Part shown: positions 44,265 to 53,431 of the stretch, one piece after another
Position numbering within the stretch: position 1 is the first letter of the stretch
Layout of the letters: each line of letters begins with the position of its first letter
NCBI GenBank assembly: GCA_016235825.1
Contig: JACRIL010000235.1
Location: forward strand, 1-56,308
DNA from: Planctomycetota bacterium
GTDB taxonomy: Bacteria; Planctomycetota; Phycisphaerae; SM23-33
DNA length: 56,308 nt
Direction: 5' to 3'
The notes under the pieces: model-generated
Databases searched by the model: none
Seen by the model: only the letters and a program-made list of their open reading frames with translations
Told to the model about the DNA's origin: nothing
Translations under genes and position numbers: made by a program

Positions 44265-44447
44265 ATGTTACCGACTCAGAAACTAAGCCGTTCGCGGACC
44301 CGCAGCCGGCGCGCCCACCAGGCCAAGAAACCGGTCAACTACGCCGACTGCCCCCGCTGCAATTCGCCGAAGCTCCCCCACGCGGCCTGCGACAATTGCG
44401 GATATGTCCGCCCGGGCCTGAGTCTCAAGGTGCAAGAGGAGAAGTAG
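44265..44447 (+). CDS. rpmF: 50S ribosomal protein L32
   Basis: This 60-residue zinc-ribbon L32 has a basic N-terminus (KLSRSRTRSRRAHQAKK) and zinc cysteines in CPRC and CDNC. AGGAAAG precedes the ATG at 44265, which sets the start. It begins the classic rpmF-plsX-fab cluster; its end carries the ribosome site (GAGGAG) of plsX. Confidence 0.93.
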   Translation: MLPTQKLSRSRTRSRRAHQAKKPVNYADCPRCNSPKLPHAACDNCGYVRPGLSLKVQEEK

Positions 44448-44450
44448 TCG

Positions 44451-45473
44451 ATGCGAATCGGCATCGATGCCATGGGCAGCGATGGAGCTCCGGCCGTCGA
44501 GGTCAGGGGCGCTCTTGCGGCAGTTTTTGAGCAGAAGATTCTCGAGAACGGCGACAGGCTTGTGCTGGTCGGGCCGCGGCAGGCTATTCTCAAACACCTT
44601 GATGGCGCCCCCGCCGGCTGGCGGGACTTCATCGAAATTCACGACACCAGCCAGGTCATCACAATGAGCGAGCAGCCGGTGGAGGCCCTGCGGGCAAAGC
44701 CGGACAGCTCGATCATGGTTTTGGCCAGGATGCACAGGGACGGCGAACTGGACGGCTGCATATCGGCCGGAAACACCGGCGCGTGCGTCGCCTCGGCTCA
44801 GATGATGCTGAGGCGGCTGCCGGGCGTCCACAGGCCTGGCATCACGATCATCACGCCGATGTTCCACGGGCCGCTGGCAATCTGCGACGTGGGCGCAAAC
44901 ATAATGGCAAAACCCCAGCACCTGATGCAGTACGGCGTGATGGCCTCGCTGTATCTGGCGACGGTATGCAAAATAAGGGAGCCCCGCGTCGGCCTGCTGT
45001 CGGTCGGCGAGGAGGACGCCAAGGGCAATGAACTGATCAAAAAGACCCGCCAGCTCCTGAGGGACGATCCGAACGTCAACTTCATCGGCAACGTAGAGGG
45101 CAGGGACTTCTTCAGAAACACCTGCGACGTGGTCGTCTGCGACGGGTTTGTGGGCAACGTGGTCATAAAACTGATGGAAGGCATGGCCGGCGGCATCGTG
45201 AAGATCATGACCGCGGCGATGCGCAAGCAGATGCCCGACAGCGTCGAAAAGGTGCGTTCGAGCATCGAGCAGTTCCTGATGAAATGGGATTTCAACGAAT
45301 ACGGCGGGGCGCCGCTGCTGGGCGTCGGGGGAATTTACATCATCTGCCACGGCGCCAGCGACCACAGGGGAATAATGAACGCCGTCAAGGCCGTCAAACA
45401 GTTCGTCAGCCAGCGAGTCAACGAGCAGATCATAAGCAGGCTGTCCAACGGCAGGGAAGCACACCATGCCTGA
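44451..45473 (+). CDS. plsX: Phosphate acyltransferase PlsX
   Basis: This 340-residue protein has the PlsX pattern: IGIDAMGSDGAP at the start, then GCISAGNTGA, VGANIMAKPQHLMQYG, GLLSVGEEDAKGN and CDGFVGNVVIK. It converts acyl-ACP to acyl-phosphate for phospholipid synthesis. It starts three bases after rpmF and overlaps fabH by eight bases, so the genes are translationally coupled. Confidence 0.94.
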   Translation: MRIGIDAMGSDGAPAVEVRGALAAVFEQKILENGDRLVLVGPRQAILKHLDGAPAGWRDFIEIHDTSQVITMSEQPVEALRAKPDSSIMVLARMHRDGELDGCISAGNTGACVASAQMMLRRLPGVHRPGITIITPMFHGPLAICDVGANIMAKPQHLMQYGVMASLYLATVCKIREPRVGLLSVGEEDAKGNELIKKTRQLLRDDPNVNFIGNVEGRDFFRNTCDVVVCDGFVGNVVIKLMEGMAGGIVKIMTAAMRKQMPDSVEKVRSSIEQFLMKWDFNEYGGAPLLGVGGIYIICHGASDHRGIMNAVKAVKQFVSQRVNEQIISRLSNGREAHHA

Positions 45474-46458
45474 CAGTTTACTGGCGGCAATTGCCGGATT
45501 CGGTTCGGCCGTGCCCGACAGGGTCATGACCAACGGCGACTTCGCGAAGTTCCTGGACACCTCCGACGAGTGGATCGCCCAGCGGACGGGGATCAGGCAG
45601 AGAAGAATTCTTCAGGACGGCCAGTATTGCTCGACGCTGGCGACGCAGGCGGCAAAGGCCGCTTTGGCGGCGGCGGGAGTGGAACCCTCGCAGATCGACC
45701 TGATTATCTGCGCGACGGTTTCGGGCGACATGGTTTTCCCGTCCAACGCATGCCTGGTTCAGAAGGAACTGGGTATAAAAGACATACCGGCCTTCGACGT
45801 GGCCGCCGCGTGCAGCGGCTTTCTGTACGGCTTGGCGATAGGCAGCCAGTTCATCCGGACCGGCACGTATCGGAAGGTTCTGGTCATCGGCGCCGAGGTG
45901 CTCAGCAGGTTCGCCGATTTCACCGACCGCGGAAGCTGCATACTCTTCGGCGACGCTGCCGGGGCGGTCGTGCTGGAACCGTCCGACCGGACGGACAAGG
46001 GAGTGCTGTGCAACATCCTGTGCGCCGACGGCGGCGGATGGGATTACATATATGTCCCCGCCGGCGGGTCGAAGTTGCCGGCCACGGCCCAGACCGTCGC
46101 CGACCGCATGCACTACATCAAGATGCGAGGCCGCGACGTTTACAAATTCGCGGTCGAGAAGATGCAATGGCTGCTGGGCGAGTGCATGGACCGCTGCGGG
46201 CTGAAAATGCGGGACATTTCAATGGTAATTCCGCACCAGGTGAATCTGCGGATCATCGAATCGGCCGTAAACAAGTTCAACTTCCCGATGGAAAAAGTGT
46301 TCGTGAATATAAACAAGTACGGCAACACGTCGGCGGCGTCGATCCCGCTGGCACTGGACGAGGCCGCCCAGCAGGGGAAGATAGGCCCCGGCTCGACGAT
46401 TATAATGGTAGCATTCGGGGCCGGCCTGACCTGGGCCGGCAGCGTTGTGAGACTTTAA
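45466..46458 (+). CDS. fabH: 3-oxoacyl-ACP synthase III (KAS III)
   Basis: This 330-residue initiating condensing enzyme has catalytic Cys116 in AAACSGF, His in VIPHQVNLR and Asn in KYGNTSAAS. It condenses acetyl-CoA with malonyl-ACP. It overlaps plsX. A 400-base gap filled with repeat elements separates it from fabD. Confidence 0.94.
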   Translation: MPDSLLAAIAGFGSAVPDRVMTNGDFAKFLDTSDEWIAQRTGIRQRRILQDGQYCSTLATQAAKAALAAAGVEPSQIDLIICATVSGDMVFPSNACLVQKELGIKDIPAFDVAAACSGFLYGLAIGSQFIRTGTYRKVLVIGAEVLSRFADFTDRGSCILFGDAAGAVVLEPSDRTDKGVLCNILCADGGGWDYIYVPAGGSKLPATAQTVADRMHYIKMRGRDVYKFAVEKMQWLLGECMDRCGLKMRDISMVIPHQVNLRIIESAVNKFNFPMEKVFVNINKYGNTSAASIPLALDEAAQQGKIGPGSTIIMVAFGAGLTWAGSVVRL

Positions 46459-46507
46459 CTGCCCAACACGTTTTGCCGATGGAGTTGGGCTGTTTGGGCG
46501 AATTGAA

Positions 46508-46606
46508 AATGACAAATGTCCCCCTGCTCGCGCAGGGGGCTTTATGAGTGGTTCGCCGATGGTTTTGTTTTAAAGCCCCGCATGTAAATGCGGGGATGCT
46601 GTTTTG
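46508..46606 (+). repeat. Family D two-hairpin element, copy 2
   Basis: Hairpins CCCCCTGCTCGCGCAGGGGG and CCCCGCATGTAAATGCGGGG are joined by an AT-rich linker. It is the inverse orientation of copy 1 at 17677 and lies about 50 bases after the fabH stop. Confidence 0.8.
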
Positions 46607-46617
46607 TGTTGTCATTA

Positions 46618-46674
46618 AAAATAACAAACGTCCCCATGCTTGCGCATGGGGCTTTGGGAATGGTTCGCTGTTTG
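46618..46674 (+). repeat. Family D partial copy
   Basis: AACAAACGTCCCCATGCTTGCGCATGGGGCTTT repeats the first hairpin of family D with changed but still paired stem bases. The second hairpin is missing, and a family B half-element follows at once. Confidence 0.7.
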
Positions 46675-46678
46675 ATGT

Positions 46679-46771
46679 TATGCCCTGCAAGGGCAACAAT
46701 ATGATAGCCCAGGGCAACGCCCTGGGAAAACGACGGGAATAATTTGTAAAGCCCTGAGAAGGGCGCAATAA
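46679..46771 (+). repeat. Family B right half-element
   Basis: This 93-bp segment matches only the right half of the full family B elements: GCCCAGGGCAACGCCCTGGG and the end GCCCTGAGAAGGGCGCAA. It lies 88 bases before fabD. Confidence 0.75.
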
Positions 46772-46858
46772 AGCGTGTCGGATTGATTCGCTACATGGAT
46801 AAAGCAGATTTGGTAATGTTGCAATATCAGACGGCTTCAGAAACGGGCACCATAAACT

Positions 46859-47800
46859 ATGGCAAAAACGGCGTTTTTATTTCCGGGCCAGGGCGCACAG
46901 CATGTCGGCATGGGCAAGGACCTCTGCGAGGCCTTTGAGTCGGCCAGACGGGTGTTTGATCTGGCCGAGCAGGCAAGCGGGCTGCCGCTCAAGAAGCTCT
47001 GTTTCAAAGGTCCGGAAGAAGAACTGAACAGGACCGACATCTGCCAGCCGGCGATTTTCACCGTGTCGGCGGCAACCTTGGCCGCCATGCACGAGGTCAT
47101 GGGCGAGCGGACCGATTCAATCCGCCCGGCCTTCGCCGCCGGACTGAGCCTGGGCGAATACACCGCGCTTTATGCCGCCGATGCGATAGACCTTGCCGAC
47201 GCGCTGCGGCTGGTGGCGATCCGCGGCAGGCTGATGCAGGACGCCGCAATCGCCACGCCCAGCGGAATGGTCGCCATTCTCGGCGCCGACGAGGCCAGGG
47301 TGGCCGAGCTGTGCAAGGCCGCTTCGCAGGGACAGCTTCTGATGTGCGCCAACTTCAATTGCCCCGGCCAGATCGTCGTTTCCGGCCAGATCGACGCATG
47401 CCGCCGGGCCGAGGCGATGGCAAAGGACTTTGGGGCCGTCGGGGCAGTGCCGCTGAAAGTCGCCGGGGCCTTCCATTGCGAGATTATGGCGCCCGCGGCC
47501 AAGGTCTTTGACGGGGTGTTGCGGGCCATACCCTTCCGACAGCCCAAAACGACCGTAATCGCCAATGTTGACGCCCAGCCATATGACTCTGCGGGCCGGG
47601 TAACGGCCAAATTGTTGACCCAACTCACAGGCGCGGTCTGCTGGCAGCAGTGCGCCGAATACATGCTCGCCCAGGGCGTGGAATGTTTCTATGAGATCGG
47701 GCCGGGCAGGAGCCTGGCCAACCTGATGAGAAAAATACATCGCAAGACGCACACGATAAACATCAACTCCGCCGAGGCGGTGAAGAAACTGGCCGGGTAA
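46859..47800 (+). CDS. fabD: Malonyl-CoA:ACP transacylase
   Basis: This 313-residue protein has FPGQGAQHVGMG at 8-19, active-site Ser97 in GLSLGEY, and catalytic His in GAFHCEIM. It loads malonate on acyl carrier protein. No clear ribosome site precedes the ATG; the upstream 400 bases are repeats, so its expression may depend on a new promoter or on readthrough of the hairpins. Confidence 0.93.
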   Translation: MAKTAFLFPGQGAQHVGMGKDLCEAFESARRVFDLAEQASGLPLKKLCFKGPEEELNRTDICQPAIFTVSAATLAAMHEVMGERTDSIRPAFAAGLSLGEYTALYAADAIDLADALRLVAIRGRLMQDAAIATPSGMVAILGADEARVAELCKAASQGQLLMCANFNCPGQIVVSGQIDACRRAEAMAKDFGAVGAVPLKVAGAFHCEIMAPAAKVFDGVLRAIPFRQPKTTVIANVDAQPYDSAGRVTAKLLTQLTGAVCWQQCAEYMLAQGVECFYEIGPGRSLANLMRKIHRKTHTININSAEAVKKLAG

Positions 47801-47879
47801 CAACAAAAACAGTATGAGGTTGTAATGTTTGTTTTTTGGTGCTTTTATTCGACGGGATTGGCGCATACACAGAAAGTTT

Positions 47880-48123
47880 TATTTCGCCCCTTCAGGGCTT
47901 AAACATTAGTGACGGCCAGTATCCTGGGGCGTTGCCCCAGGCTGTCATATTTCGCCCCTTTGGGGCTGCAATTTTTGCTGGCATTGAACAAACTGCGATT
48001 TGATAGTTTTATTATACGATGCACGGAAGATGTACGCCCTGAAAGGGCAACAATATGATAGCCCAGGGCAACGCCCTGGGAATTGGCAACATATTATTGA
48101 TGCAAAGCCCTGAAGGGGCGAAA
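47880..48123 (+). repeat. Family B inverted-repeat element, full-length copy 3
   Basis: This 244-bp copy has termini TTTCGCCCCTTCAGGGC/GCCCTGAAGGGGCGAAA and both GGGGCGTTGCCCC-type palindromes. It fills most of the fabD-fabG gap. Confidence 0.85.
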
Positions 48124-48135
48124 CAAGACGATCTG

Positions 48136-48204
48136 GATACGATCTGAAAATCGATTAAGACAGTCTTCGTGCAGTTGCATTACCGACTGGTGTCAGATCG
48201 TATC
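48136..48204. promoter_or_regulatory. 12-base inverted repeat upstream of fabG
   Basis: GATACGATCTGA (48136-48147) and TCAGATCGTATC (48193-48204) are perfectly complementary around a 45-base centre, which itself holds the palindrome AAGACAGTCTT. It lies 40 bases before fabG and could be a hairpin, an operator or a remnant of an inserted element. Confidence 0.4.
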
Positions 48205-48243
48205 GCAAATAATCAGTTAAGAGCATAAACAGGAGCAGAAATA

Positions 48244-48984
48244 ATGGCAGAGAATGAGAAGGTTGCAATTGTAACGGGCGGGGCCAGAGGCATCGGCAAG
48301 GAAATTTGCCGCGAACTGCTGGCCATGGGAATGACGGTTACGGCCGTCGATCTGAAGGCCGAACTGCTGGACAAGCTGCCCGGCGAACTGGGAAATCCGG
48401 GCGCCAAGCTCCAGACGGCAGTATGCGACGTAACCGACAGCGATAATTTCTCAAAGCTGATCGAGGACGTGGCCGAAAAGCACGGGCGGCTCGACGTGCT
48501 GGTCAACAACGCCGGCATCACCCGCGACAACATCGTCCTTCAGCTCACCGACGACGACTGGGACCTGGTTCTCAAGGTCAACCTCAAGAGCGCCTTCATC
48601 GGCACGCGGGCGGCCGGAAAGATAATGATGCGCCAGCGGAGCGGCTCGATCGTATACATGAGCAGCTACAGCGGGCTGGAGGGCAATCGCGGGCAGGCCA
48701 ACTACGCCGCCAGCAAGGCCGGAATGCTGGGCCTGATGAAGTCCACGGCAAAGGAACTGGCCAAGCGGTCCGTCCGCTGCAACGCCGTCTGTCCGGGCTT
48801 CATCCAGACCGACATGACCGACGTCCTGCCCCAGCAGGCCAAGGACATGGCCATGGAACAGATCCCCATGCAGCGGTTCGGAAAACCTTCCGACATCGCC
48901 AAGGCGGTGGCGTTTCTGGCCTCGGATTCCTCGGCCTACATCACCGGCCAGACCCTCAGCGTGGACGGCGGAATGCACACCTGA
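48244..48984 (+). CDS. fabG: 3-oxoacyl-ACP reductase
   Basis: This 246-residue short-chain dehydrogenase has cofactor loop TGGARGIG (11-18), NNAG (88-91), Ser140/141 and Tyr154-x3-Lys158, plus the FabG-type GFIQTDMT and ending ITGQTLSVDGGM. It reduces 3-ketoacyl-ACP with NADPH. CAGGAG lies upstream. Confidence 0.93.
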   Translation: MAENEKVAIVTGGARGIGKEICRELLAMGMTVTAVDLKAELLDKLPGELGNPGAKLQTAVCDVTDSDNFSKLIEDVAEKHGRLDVLVNNAGITRDNIVLQLTDDDWDLVLKVNLKSAFIGTRAAGKIMMRQRSGSIVYMSSYSGLEGNRGQANYAASKAGMLGLMKSTAKELAKRSVRCNAVCPGFIQTDMTDVLPQQAKDMAMEQIPMQRFGKPSDIAKAVAFLASDSSAYITGQTLSVDGGMHT

Positions 48985-49146
48985 CGGCCCGCCCGGCGGC
49001 CTGCAATATTTCCTTGAAATTTCCAAGGTTGCTATTGCAAGCCGGCCTTGCCCAAGATATAGTACCCGCCCGCCTTATGGCGGACAGGAAAAAGGCTGTT
49101 TAACGGAACAGATATTACAACCAAGGTCCTAGTGGAGGACACGAAA

Positions 49147-49395
49147 GTGCCCGACGAAACCGAAGAAAAAGTGATAGAGATCGTCGCCGAACAGATGGGC
49201 GTCGACAAGAGCGAGATCACTCGCGAGACGTCCTTCGTCAACGATCTCAACGCCGACTCGCTGGATACGGTCGAACTGGTCATGGAGTTCGAGGACGAGT
49301 TCGAGCTGAGCATTCCGGACGAAGAGGCCGAGAAGATTCAGACCGTAGGCCAGGCGATCGATTACATCAAAGAACACGCCAAGAAAGGCGCTTAA
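49147..49395 (+). CDS. acpP: Acyl carrier protein
   Basis: This 82-residue acidic helical protein carries the phosphopantetheine site Ser38 in NADSLD. The GTG at 49147 is chosen because GTGGAGGAC lies at the ideal distance upstream and gives the usual length; a GTG five codons earlier is inside that ribosome site. It lies between fabG and fabF as expected. Confidence 0.93.
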   Translation: MPDETEEKVIEIVAEQMGVDKSEITRETSFVNDLNADSLDTVELVMEFEDEFELSIPDEEAEKIQTVGQAIDYIKEHAKKGA

Positions 49396-49416
49396 TGCCT
49401 TGGGTGCACGTCTGCG

Positions 49417-50673
49417 ATGGCTAGGCGCCGCGTGGTAATCACGGGCCTGGGGACGATTAATCCCCTGGGCCACTGTGTCAGGGAGTTCTGGGATGCCCTG
49501 ATCTCCTGCAAGAGCGGAATCCGCGGGATAACCAGGATCGACGTAACCTCGTTCGATTCCAGGATAGGCGGGCAGGTTCAGAACTGGGACCCGGCCGCGC
49601 CGCCGGACCGCATCGACCCCCGCGAATCCAAGCGGATGGACCGTTTCGTCCAGTTCGCCGTCGCGTCGTCCTACGAGGCTGTCAAGGACGCCGGACTGGA
49701 TTTCTCCCGCGAAAACACCGACAACTGCGGCGTGGTCGTGGGCAGCGGCATAGGCGGCCTTCAAGAGCTCGAAGAACAGCACGAGCGGATGCTCACCAGG
49801 GGCCTCAGCCGCACCAGCCCGTTCACCGTCCCCAAACTGATGGGCAACGCCGCCAGCGGGCACGTCGCCATAGCCTTCGGCCTGAAAGGGCCTAACTTCG
49901 CGGTCGTTACGGCCTGCGCGTCGGCGGCAAACTCCATCGGCGAGGCCCTGAGGATCATCCAGCACGGCGAGGCCGACGTGATGATAACCGGCGGCAGCGA
50001 GGCGGCCCTGACGCTTCTGGGTGTATCGAGCTTCTGCTCTCTCAGGGGCCTGTCGTGCCGAAACGACCAGCCGGAAAAGGCCTCGCGCCCGTTCGACAAG
50101 GACCGAGACGGCTTCCTGCTGGCAGAGGGCGCCGGCTGCGTGGTGCTCGAAAGCCTCGAACATGCCAGGGCCCGCTCCGCGAAAATCTGCTGCGAACTTG
50201 TCGGCTACGGCTCAAGCTGCGACGCACACCATATTACCGCCCCCGACCCCGAAGGCTACGGGGCGATTCTGGCCATGAAAAAGGCCCTCAAGGACGCGGC
50301 GATGAACCCGTCCGACATACAGTACATCAACGCCCACGGCACCAGCACGCAACTGGGCGACCTGGCCGAGACCAAGGCGCTCAAATTGACCTTCGGCGAC
50401 TGGGCCAAGGCCGGCCTGATGGTCTCATCCACCAAGAGTTCCACCGGCCACCTTCTGGGGGCCTCAGGCGGGGTCGAGCTTATCGCCTGCGTCAAGGCCA
50501 TAGAAACCGGAATCATCCCCGCCACCCTCAACCTCGACAACCCCGACCCCGAGTGCGACCTGGACTACGTCCCGCTCCATCCGAGGCAGAAAAAAGTCGA
50601 CGTCATCATGTCCAACAGCTTCGGCTTCGGCGGCCACAACGGCGTACTCATCGTCAAACGCTTCAACGGCTGA
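49417..50673 (+). CDS. fabF: 3-oxoacyl-ACP synthase II (KAS II)
   Basis: This 418-residue elongating condensing enzyme has catalytic Cys167 in TACASA, His in NAHGTST and His in STGHLLGASG, and ends with NSFGFGGHNG. It elongates acyl-ACP with malonyl-ACP. It starts 21 bases after acpP, with no strong ribosome site. Confidence 0.94.
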   Translation: MARRRVVITGLGTINPLGHCVREFWDALISCKSGIRGITRIDVTSFDSRIGGQVQNWDPAAPPDRIDPRESKRMDRFVQFAVASSYEAVKDAGLDFSRENTDNCGVVVGSGIGGLQELEEQHERMLTRGLSRTSPFTVPKLMGNAASGHVAIAFGLKGPNFAVVTACASAANSIGEALRIIQHGEADVMITGGSEAALTLLGVSSFCSLRGLSCRNDQPEKASRPFDKDRDGFLLAEGAGCVVLESLEHARARSAKICCELVGYGSSCDAHHITAPDPEGYGAILAMKKALKDAAMNPSDIQYINAHGTSTQLGDLAETKALKLTFGDWAKAGLMVSSTKSSTGHLLGASGGVELIACVKAIETGIIPATLNLDNPDPECDLDYVPLHPRQKKVDVIMSNSFGFGGHNGVLIVKRFNG

Positions 50674-51149
50674 GCCGGCGAGCCACTCGATCCGGGTGGC
50701 ACAGCTTGCTCGTAAGCTGTGTTTTAATATCCTTCCGTGCCAGGTTTGAACATAAGATTCCTCTGTTATTGCTCAAATTTCCGGCAGGACAATAACACCT
50801 TGCACGTTCAACGTGGCCGATTCGCAGACCCGAAGGGTCGGAAGAGTGTAGCCCCAGGTGAAGCACAGTCCGCCGCCAGGCGGACGAAGCGGAACCTGGG
50901 GTACGGTCGTGATTCATGGTGTTTCCAAATTCCCGATCCCGCCACTGGCAGGCGTGCCAGGATTTCAGACAACCCCGGCCAATTATTCCCCGCAAGGCAT
51001 TTATCTGAATTCGCTGATATCTCAGACCGTTTTGTCTATTTTCCCGGCATGTTTTTGATTAGAGCCTATCCGGATAGGCTCTTAAAATACCAGCGCATCA
51101 GAAAGTTGGGGCAGGAGACGGAAATGGGAAAGAACATTTTTTTGAAAAA
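50674..51149. other. Gene-free region with palindromes after fabF
   Basis: The convergent gap between fabF and rho has no believable ORF. It holds CAGCTTGCTCGTAAGCTG near 50703, a nested hairpin pairing CCCCAGGT (50852-50859) with ACCTGGGG (50894-50901) and GTCCGCC with GGCGGAC inside it, and the family F palindrome at 51061. Confidence 0.6.
51061..51082. repeat. Family F solo palindrome
   Basis: A perfect 22-base palindrome is made of the AGAGCCTATCCGGAT terminus of family F fused to its complement, with no element body. It looks like a deletion or excision product of a family F copy. Confidence 0.7.
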
Positions 51150-51222
51150 CACCCCCAAGCTCCGCTTCCGGCTTCGCCAAGGCTGCGCCGGACAAGTCGC
51201 TGCGCTTGAGGGCGCCACCAAG
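51150..51222 (-). repeat. Family E half-element abutting the rho stop codon
   Basis: CACCCCCAAGCTCCGCTTCC to GCTTGAGGGCGCCACCAAG matches the right half of the element at 17239. Its last base is next to the rho stop codon (51223-51225). Confidence 0.7.
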
Positions 51223-52383
51223 TTACCGCGGGTCGAATGACCGCAGGAACTCGTCGTTGCTCTTGAATCTTTCCATGGCCTTCAGGAGCGTGGGCATTTC
51301 TTCGTCAACGTTCAGGCCGGACAGGAATCGCCGGAGCATATGCAGCTTGGGCAGTTTCCACGGGTCGACCAGGAGTTCCTCTTTCCGCGTGCCGGACTGC
51401 GGGATGCTGATTGCCGGCCAGGTCCGCCGCTCGGCCAGCTTGCGGTCGAGCTGAAGCTCCAGGTTGCCCGTGCCCTTGAATTCCTCGAAGATCAGGTCGT
51501 CCATGCGGCTGCCGGTCTCGACCAGCGCGGTGGCCATTATGGTCAGGCTTCCGCCTTTCTCGATCTTGCGGGCCGCGCCGAACTGCCGCTTGGGCGTCTC
51601 CAGGGCGCGGATGTCCACGCCGCCGGTCATCGTCCTGCCCGACCCCTCGACGTGCCGGTTGTACGCCCTTCCCAGGCGGGTCAGGCTGTCCAGCATGATC
51701 ACCACGTCCTGCCCGAACTCGGTCATCCTCTTGGCCCGCTCGAGGGTGAACTCGGCCACGCGGATGTGATTGTTCAGTTCCTGGTCGTTATTTGAAGCGA
51801 CGACCTCGGACTTGGGGCACTTGCGGCGGAAGTCGGTTACTTCCTCCGGCCTCTCGTCCACCAGCAGCAGGATGACATGGCACTCGGTGTTGTTGGCGTT
51901 GACGGCGTTGGCGATCTGCTGGAGCAGTATCGTCTTGCCGGACCGCGGCGGGGCTACGATCAGGCCTCGCTGCCCCTTGCCGACCGGGCAGATCAGGTCC
52001 AGCACACGCATCTCAAGAGGCCCGCCGGGCGTCTCGAGCTTCAACTGCGGATGCGGATCGACCACCACAAGGTCGTTGAACGGGATGATGTCCACGTATT
52101 CGCCGGACGGCTTGCCGTTAATGGCGGTCATGATCTCCAGCTTCGGCCCGCCCTTGCGCTTCGAGGGGGGAAGGACCTTTCCTTCGATAAACAGCCCGGT
52201 CCGCAGCCCGCCGTGGCGGATGTAGTCCTTGCCGACGAAAATATCTCCGGGCGTGGCCCTGTAGTCGTGCTTTGCCTGCCTGAGAAAACCGTAACCCTTG
52301 TCCGTAACCTCCAGCACGCCCGATCCGATCGTCATGGAATCGGCCGTCTGGGGCTGTTCGGCGCCCGCCTGTTCTTGCGTCAT
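51223..52383 (-). CDS. rho: Transcription termination factor Rho
   Basis: This 386-residue RNA helicase has a cold-shock-like primary RNA-binding domain (residues about 18-105), Walker A APPRSGKT (144-151), LLVDERPEEVTDFRR and Walker B VIMLDSLTRLGRAYN. The C-terminal RRTWPAISIPQSGTRKEELL is also diagnostic. The ATG at 52383 is the first Met before the RNA-binding domain; an upstream in-frame start adds 50 residues unlike known Rho. The N-terminal helix-bundle domain present in many Rho proteins is absent. Confidence 0.93.
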   Translation of the reverse strand: MTQEQAGAEQPQTADSMTIGSGVLEVTDKGYGFLRQAKHDYRATPGDIFVGKDYIRHGGLRTGLFIEGKVLPPSKRKGGPKLEIMTAINGKPSGEYVDIIPFNDLVVVDPHPQLKLETPGGPLEMRVLDLICPVGKGQRGLIVAPPRSGKTILLQQIANAVNANNTECHVILLLVDERPEEVTDFRRKCPKSEVVASNNDQELNNHIRVAEFTLERAKRMTEFGQDVVIMLDSLTRLGRAYNRHVEGSGRTMTGGVDIRALETPKRQFGAARKIEKGGSLTIMATALVETGSRMDDLIFEEFKGTGNLELQLDRKLAERRTWPAISIPQSGTRKEELLVDPWKLPKLHMLRRFLSGLNVDEEMPTLLKAMERFKSNDEFLRSFDPR

Positions 52384-52609
52384 TGAGGAAACCTTCCTGA
52401 CAAAAACCCTTTGTTGTCCCTGTTTGTCTCTGACAACACGTAGAGACCCGCGGCACTCCCGCGAGATGTTGAGCCTGGTTCCCCCCCGCGTCGAGAACCA
52501 TTGATAAGCTCCGAGCGGCAGAGATTTAAGCAAAGGCCGGGGCGGATGTCAAGCCCGTCAAGCCGATTTTTGCATCTTTTTGATCGCCTTCCGGAACGCG
52601 GCTCTTTGG

Positions 52610-53359
52610 TCAACGAGTTTCCGGAGATCTGCCAGCCGATTCCCGCGTCTTTCTGATCGCCTCGGCCAGGTCGATTTTGCCCTCGTAGAGGGCCTTTCCG
52701 ACGATAGCCCCCGCGCAGCCGGCCTTGCGGCATGCCTCCAGGTCGGCCATCGACGATGCCCCGCCCGATGCTATTATCGGCACGTCGGTCGCCCCGACAA
52801 GCCGGGCCGTGGCCCGGACGTTTATACCGCCCAGCATGCCGTCGCGGGAGATGTCCGTATATATTATAGCGCCCAGAGGCCAGCCGCGAACCCGGCAGGC
52901 CAGTTCGTGGGCCGTCAGATCGACCTTTTGCGTCCAGCCCTTGACGGCCAGCTTGCCGTCGCGGGCGTCCAGGCCCAGCGCCAGCCGGCCCGCCAGTTCC
53001 GGCCGGGCGGCGAGCTTCTCGAACCACTTCCAGTCTGTTATCGCCGCCGAGCCGACCACCACCCGCCTGACGCCGGCAGCGAGCATCGCCTCGACCGCCT
53101 CGTCGGACCTCGCCCCGCCGCCAAGCTGAACCTTTATGTCCGCCGCGGCGATTATCTTTTTCACCGCGTCGGTATTGGCGGGCTTGCCTGTCCTGGCCGC
53201 GTCCAGATCGACCACGTGCACCCACCCGGCCCCGGCCTGCCGAAAACTCCTCGCCACTGCGGCCGGGTCGTCGCTGTACGTCGTCTGGCGGTCGTAATCG
53301 CCACGGGCAAGACGCACCACCTTGCCCTCTCGCAAATCTATCGCTGGATATATTTCCAT
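52610..53359 (-). CDS. hisA: Phosphoribosylformimino-5-aminoimidazole carboxamide ribotide isomerase
   Basis: This 249-residue TIM-barrel enzyme has Asp8 in PAIDLREGK, VHVVDLDAA, QLGGGARS, GLDARDG with the second catalytic Asp, and the phosphate-binding IIASGGASS and GAIVGKALYEG. It performs the fourth step of histidine synthesis. No other his genes are in the window; rho follows 226 bases downstream on the same strand. Confidence 0.92.
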   Translation of the reverse strand: MEIYPAIDLREGKVVRLARGDYDRQTTYSDDPAAVARSFRQAGAGWVHVVDLDAARTGKPANTDAVKKIIAAADIKVQLGGGARSDEAVEAMLAAGVRRVVVGSAAITDWKWFEKLAARPELAGRLALGLDARDGKLAVKGWTQKVDLTAHELACRVRGWPLGAIIYTDISRDGMLGGINVRATARLVGATDVPIIASGGASSMADLEACRKAGCAGAIVGKALYEGKIDLAEAIRKTRESAGRSPETR

Positions 53360-53431
53360 TTCGCTTTTCAGTTCTGCCAGGTATCCGATACAAACGTGCT
53401 TCCAGCACCTCTGTGTCGTTGGTCAATCAAT

